This document shows positions 60,945-64,000 of a stretch of DNA of 64,000 nt, piece by piece. The DNA is from Mucilaginibacter rubeus (GTDB taxonomy: Bacteria > Bacteroidota > Bacteroidia > Sphingobacteriales > Sphingobacteriaceae). Positions within the stretch are counted from its first letter, which is position 1, and the number at the start of each line of letters is the position of its first letter. The position numbers and the translations under genes are program-made. The notes beneath the pieces were generated by a model, which saw only the letters and a program-made list of their open reading frames with translations, did not search any database and had not been told where the DNA came from. The stretch spans positions 744,001-808,000 of the forward strand of contig NZ_BMKD01000002.1 in the NCBI RefSeq assembly GCF_014643835.1, written 5' to 3'.

Positions 60945-61890
60945 ACCACATTTTCTGCTCCTCCGGCGTTAAGTAAGTCCAGGCCATAATTCGGCTTACC
61001 TTTTGGCCTTGCGACATATTGATGGTTTGCGCATCTTTTACGCCTTCTTTTTGAAGGGTATTATATAAGATCCTGAGATTTTCTTTTTTTGAAACCAGCG
61101 TGGTAAACCATAAAACCTGTTTCTCAAATGGCTTACTCTGGGCTGCCATCAGTTTCAGGAATGCAGCTTCGCCCCCGGGATACCACAACTCGGTATTTTG
61201 GCCGCCGAAATTAAGTATAGGCTGTTTATCCTTTCTTAAACCAAGGTTATCCCATTTACGGGCCGAACCGGCAGCAGCCTCCTTAGCCGAGGCGTGGAAG
61301 GGCGGGTTACAGATTGTAAGATCAAATAACTCGCCGGGTTTAATGATCCCTTTAAAAATATCGGCCTTCTTGCTTTGCTGTCTCAATTCAACAGCAACCT
61401 TTAACTGGCTGTTTTGCTCAACAATACTTTGTGCCGATGCCATAGCCTCTAGGTCGAGCTCTGAGCCAACAAAGTTCCAGCCATATTCTTTGAAACCTAC
61501 TATGGGATAAACCAGGTTAGCACCTGTTCCGATGTCAAGCACACGTACTTTCCGGCCTTTGCGCACAACACCGTTATTAACAGAAGCAAGCAGATCGGCC
61601 GCATAATGAATATAATCGGCACGGCCAGGTATAGGCGGACATAAAAAACCTTCGGGAATGTCCCAGTAGTTTATGCCGTAATGATGCTGCAGCAATGCCT
61701 TATTAAGTGTTTTTACTGCTTCCGGATCGGCAAAATTAATGGTAAAATTATCATATTCATTGGTACGCACAAACGGCCTCAGGGCAGGCGTGGCTTTGAT
61801 CAATGCTTTAAAATCATACCCCCCGCGGTGTTTATTACGCGGGTGCATATTGGTTTTAGCCTGAGGCTGGTTGGATTCTTGTGCTGACAA
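60928..61890 (-). CDS. rlmF: 23S rRNA (adenine(1618)-N(6))-methyltransferase
   Basis: 320 residues. RlmF features: the N-terminal MHPRNKHRGGYDFKALIKAT, LLQHHYGINYWDIPEGFLCP, PIPGRADYIHYAADLL, SAM motif I VLDIGTGANLVYPIVG, the NPPF motif in DLTICNPPFHAS, and LWYPGGEAAFL. It methylates A1618 of 23S rRNA. The last residues and stop are contributed by the repeat at 60822-60944. It lies 26 nt after the MazG-like gene. Confidence 0.94.
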   Translation of the reverse strand: MSAQESNQPQAKTNMHPRNKHRGGYDFKALIKATPALRPFVRTNEYDNFTINFADPEAVKTLNKALLQHHYGINYWDIPEGFLCPPIPGRADYIHYAADLLASVNNGVVRKGRKVRVLDIGTGANLVYPIVGFKEYGWNFVGSELDLEAMASAQSIVEQNSQLKVAVELRQQSKKADIFKGIIKPGELFDLTICNPPFHASAKEAAAGSARKWDNLGLRKDKQPILNFGGQNTELWYPGGEAAFLKLMAAQSKPFEKQVLWFTTLVSKKENLRILYNTLQKEGVKDAQTINMSQGQKVSRIMAWTYLTPEEQKMWLNPDL

Positions 61891-61916
61891 TGGAATAGTG
61901 TTTTTTTAGTTTATGA

Positions 61917-62387
61917 TTAACCCACAATGCCATTCAGATCGGCAGGCGAATAATTGATAGATTTTAATGTTTTATGGTCAGAGGTGCGGTATACCAGGTA
62001 CAAGCCGTCTATCTCTTTATAGTATGCATCTGTATTGGCCGTATTTTTATAATGCTCGATGGTTTTTTCGGCCTCCTCAACTGTTTTGCAGGCTTTGCTC
62101 ATGTTGGAGCGGTGAACCTCATCAAACAGCTCTTTAAATTTTGAGCCCAAACCAAATTCAAGTACCGCTCCTGATAATACATATTGCAGATCGCAGAGGG
62201 CATCAGCTACTTCAACCATGTTATTATCATTAACAGCCTGCTGCAGTTCTTTTAGTTCTTCGGCAATAAGTTCGATACGCAGATCACAGCGTGCTCTTGA
62301 GGGTATTGCAGGTTTTTCAATTATAGGATGCTTAAAAGTGGCATGAAATTCGGCTACCTGGGTTAATGCACTTAAATCTTTGATCAT
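61917..62387 (-). CDS. MazG/PRA-PH-like all-alpha NTP pyrophosphohydrolase family protein
   Basis: 156 residues. Metal-binding pattern of the all-alpha NTP-PPase fold: LIAEELKELQQAV (ExxE) and EVADALCDLQYVLSGAVLEF (ExxD), with a helix KFKELFDEVHRSNMSKAC after, as in PF01503-like proteins that hydrolyse nucleoside triphosphates. The C-terminal part ends DGLYLVYRTSDHK, unlike HisE. Possibly nucleotide-pool cleaning; the substrate is unknown. First gene of a pair with rlmF. Confidence 0.83.
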   Translation of the reverse strand: MIKDLSALTQVAEFHATFKHPIIEKPAIPSRARCDLRIELIAEELKELQQAVNDNNMVEVADALCDLQYVLSGAVLEFGLGSKFKELFDEVHRSNMSKACKTVEEAEKTIEHYKNTANTDAYYKEIDGLYLVYRTSDHKTLKSINYSPADLNGIVG

Positions 62388-62597
62388 GTTGTTTTAGGGC
62401 GATAAATAAACGGCTAAGTTAAGAATTAACCCTAAGGCTTTCAAAAAATTAGTATAAGCCGTATTAGGCCAAAGGTTATGAAACAAAAAATAAATAAAGC
62501 AACAACAATTAATAGCACTGATTATCAATTAATAAAAATTTAACATAAATAGCGATTGTTAACATAAACATAATATTAAAACCACATTATATTAACC

Positions 62598-62605
62598 TAA
62601 CTTTG
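62598..62605 (+). promoter_or_regulatory. -7 element for the second Lys/Ala-rich protein gene
   Basis: TAACTTTG, full consensus match, 48 nt before the ATG at 62654. Confidence 0.5.
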
Positions 62606-62653
62606 CACCGCGCAGAAAAAAACTGTGCTTCACCCGATCTCCAATCCATTCAC

Positions 62654-62977
62654 ATGAAAAATATAAAAGATAAAGCCGCTACTAAACAAGCCCGCAAAAT
62701 TCTTAAGAAGCAATTAAAAGAAAAATTAGTAATCCAGATTGAAACCCTGGTAAGTGAATTTGGCCCCGATGCCGGCAAAACTAAAAAGGCTATCGACAAA
62801 GCTGCAAAAAGCCTGGCAAAAATATTGGCTACTAAATTAAGTCCGGAAGTACATGCTGCTCCCGCTGAACCCAAAGCAAAAAAGGAGAAAAAAGCAACCG
62901 AAGCAGCATCGGTTACTCCCGCAAAAGCGCCTGCGAGCAAAACAACAAAAGATACCGAGCCTGAAAAAGCCATTTAA
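62654..62977 (+). CDS. Lys/Ala-rich basic protein, histone H1-like tail
   Basis: 107 residues from the ATG at 62654; a frame from 62603 begins at or before the predicted transcription start and is rejected. Residues 1-65 are an amphipathic basic helix (KQARKILKKQLKEKLVIQIE, then GPDAGKTKKAIDKAAKSLAK) and the rest is a Lys/Ala/Pro/Thr tail (PAEPKAKKEKKATEAAS). Like the protein at 8433-8918 it could bind nucleic acid. The N-terminal helix resembles small Bacteroidota proteins with that basic pattern; family not named. Confidence 0.7.
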   Translation: MKNIKDKAATKQARKILKKQLKEKLVIQIETLVSEFGPDAGKTKKAIDKAAKSLAKILATKLSPEVHAAPAEPKAKKEKKATEAASVTPAKAPASKTTKDTEPEKAI

Positions 62978-63025
62978 TTAAAAAAACAAACGACAAAAAG
63001 ACGTTCAATTCATTTTTTTAAATCC

Positions 63026-63074
63026 AAAAAAGCCAATTGTTAAGGATTAAGACCTTTCAGCAGTTGGCTTTTTT
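63026..63074 (+). terminator. Intrinsic terminator after the Lys/Ala-rich gene
   Basis: AAAAAAGCCAA (63026-63036) and TTGGCTTTTTT (63064-63074) with a 27-nt partly structured loop. Confidence 0.75.
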
Positions 63075-63257
63075 ATTAATTCAACAATGTGGCATAAAAA
63101 AATACAGCAATGCCAATATTTTTCATCCCAAATCAACTAAAACAGCAAATCAAAAGTACAAATCTTCCAATAAAATTGTTTTTATATTGACAATTATTCA
63201 ATAATTATTAACTTACGTTAAAATTAACATTATTTCAATAGCCATAACCTCCGTTTT

Positions 63258-64000
63258 ATGAAGAAAATTTTACTATTCACCCTCGTTTTGCTAACCATAA
63301 CTCCCCTATTGACATTAGCACAAAAGAAAGCTATAACCGGAATCGTTACCGATGCGGCAAGCAATGCACCAATGCCCGGGGTATCGGTACATATAAAAGG
63401 GAGTAATTTAGGTACAAGCACCAACGCAAAGGGGATATACACCATTTCAGCAGCGGCAACTGATGAACTGATTATAAGCTATACGGGCTACAAAACCATA
63501 ACAGTTGCTATTAACGGACGTACTAAAATTGATATTACACTGGTTGGTGATATAGCCCAATTAAATGAAGTAGTATTAATAGGTACACGATCTGCCGGGC
63601 GGGTAAAACTTGAAACGGCGGTTCCTGTTGATATTGTTAATGTGGGTAAAGCGGCCTCAGTAACCGGTCGTATGGATATTACTGACATCCTTAACTACTC
63701 GGCTCCCTCATTCAACTACAATAAACAATCCGGTTCGGATGGTGCCGACCACGTTGAACTGGGTACTTTGCGCGGTTTAGGACCTGATCAAACCCTGGTA
63801 TTGGTGAATGGCAAACGGCGGCATTCCACTGCTTTCGTTTCGGTATTCGGTACGCGCGGCCGCGGTAACTCCGGTGTCGATCTGAGTTCGATCCCAACGG
63901 CATCTATCGACAGAATCGAGATCCTTCGCGACGGCGCTTCGGCCCAGTATGGCTCTGACGCTATTGCGGGTGTTATCAACCTTGTTTTAAAGAAAACCAC
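63258..64000 (+). CDS. TonB-dependent receptor, N-terminal part, cut by window edge
   Basis: Open from the ATG at 63258 to the window end, about 247 residues. Signal peptide (MKKILLFTLVLLTITPLLTL, cleavage near AQ), CarboxypepD_reg domain (ITGIVTDAASNAPMPGVSVH, GTSTNAKGIYTISA, YTGYKTITV), then plug domain: NEVVLIGTRSAGR, ITDILNYSAPSFNYNKQ, VELGTLRGLGPDQTLVLVNG, SIPTASIDRIEILRDGASAQ and YGSDAIAGVINLVLKK. The barrel is outside. The LRGLGPDQTLVLVNGKRRH pattern is of the TonB receptor class with vitamin B12/siderophore-like plugs; the ligand cannot be told. Confidence 0.93.
   Translation, partial: MKKILLFTLVLLTITPLLTLAQKKAITGIVTDAASNAPMPGVSVHIKGSNLGTSTNAKGIYTISAAATDELIISYTGYKTITVAINGRTKIDITLVGDIAQLNEVVLIGTRSAGRVKLETAVPVDIVNVGKAASVTGRMDITDILNYSAPSFNYNKQSGSDGADHVELGTLRGLGPDQTLVLVNGKRRHSTAFVSVFGTRGRGNSGVDLSSIPTASIDRIEILRDGASAQYGSDAIAGVINLVLKKT

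Overview
The window reads as a stretch of a Bacteroidota chromosome, most likely family Sphingobacteriaceae (Mucilaginibacter/Pedobacter-like). This rests on the many TAnnTTTG-type -7 elements in front of genes, TonB-dependent receptors with carboxypeptidase-regulatory N-domains, DUF5686, DUF3857 and DUF4369 proteins, ResA/TlpA lipoproteins, and a serine palmitoyltransferase-led sphingolipid locus. I see no rRNA, tRNA, CRISPR array, prophage or insertion sequence. The accessory DNA consists of several families of short palindromic intergenic repeats.

Layout. 1-5 kb: oxidoreductase (cut by the window edge), Crp/Fnr regulator and gamma-glutamylcyclotransferase-like gene, then a glutamine synthetase-family ligase, an APH-like kinase and a HAD protein. 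5.2-7.5 kb: galT-galM galactose genes. 7.5-8.9 kb: small proteins, one interrupted by an in-frame stop, and an H1-like Lys/Ala protein. 9.0-11.8 kb: arsenic operon arsR-arsM-arsC-acr3, with the same operator in front of arsR and arsM and a 1-nt frameshift in acr3. 11.9-19.3 kb: response regulator, TlpA lipoprotein, gatB, alaS and small genes. 19.4-23.6 kb: a DUF3857/transglutaminase pair, one active-looking and one degenerate. 23.7-28.9 kb: MerR regulator, ComEC, a secreted protein and an LtaS-like sulfatase whose start lies in an 18-bp inverted repeat. 29-32.3 kb: overlapping operon CDF transporter-Nudix-bioA-ferritin-like protein. 32.3-40.5 kb: aspartate aminotransferase, an outer-membrane protein and a tripartite RND efflux operon.

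The most coherent system is at 40.9-51.4 kb: spt, a bCerS-like ceramide synthase, a CerR-like reductase, myo-inositol-phosphate synthase, an outer-membrane DUF5686 protein, a CDP-alcohol phosphatidyltransferase, a fatty-acid hydroxylase and a PAP2/IPC-synthase-like protein. Together these could make hydroxylated ceramide and transfer phosphoinositol to it; the phosphatase for phosphatidylinositol phosphate is not visible here.

51.6-64 kb: an Oar-like TonB receptor, a TPR/membrane protein broken at an A9 tract, a CAP-domain protein, DUF1456, a DbpA-like helicase, truC, a NagX-like membrane protein, rlmF, a MazG-like pyrophosphatase, a second basic Lys/Ala protein and the start of another TonB receptor.
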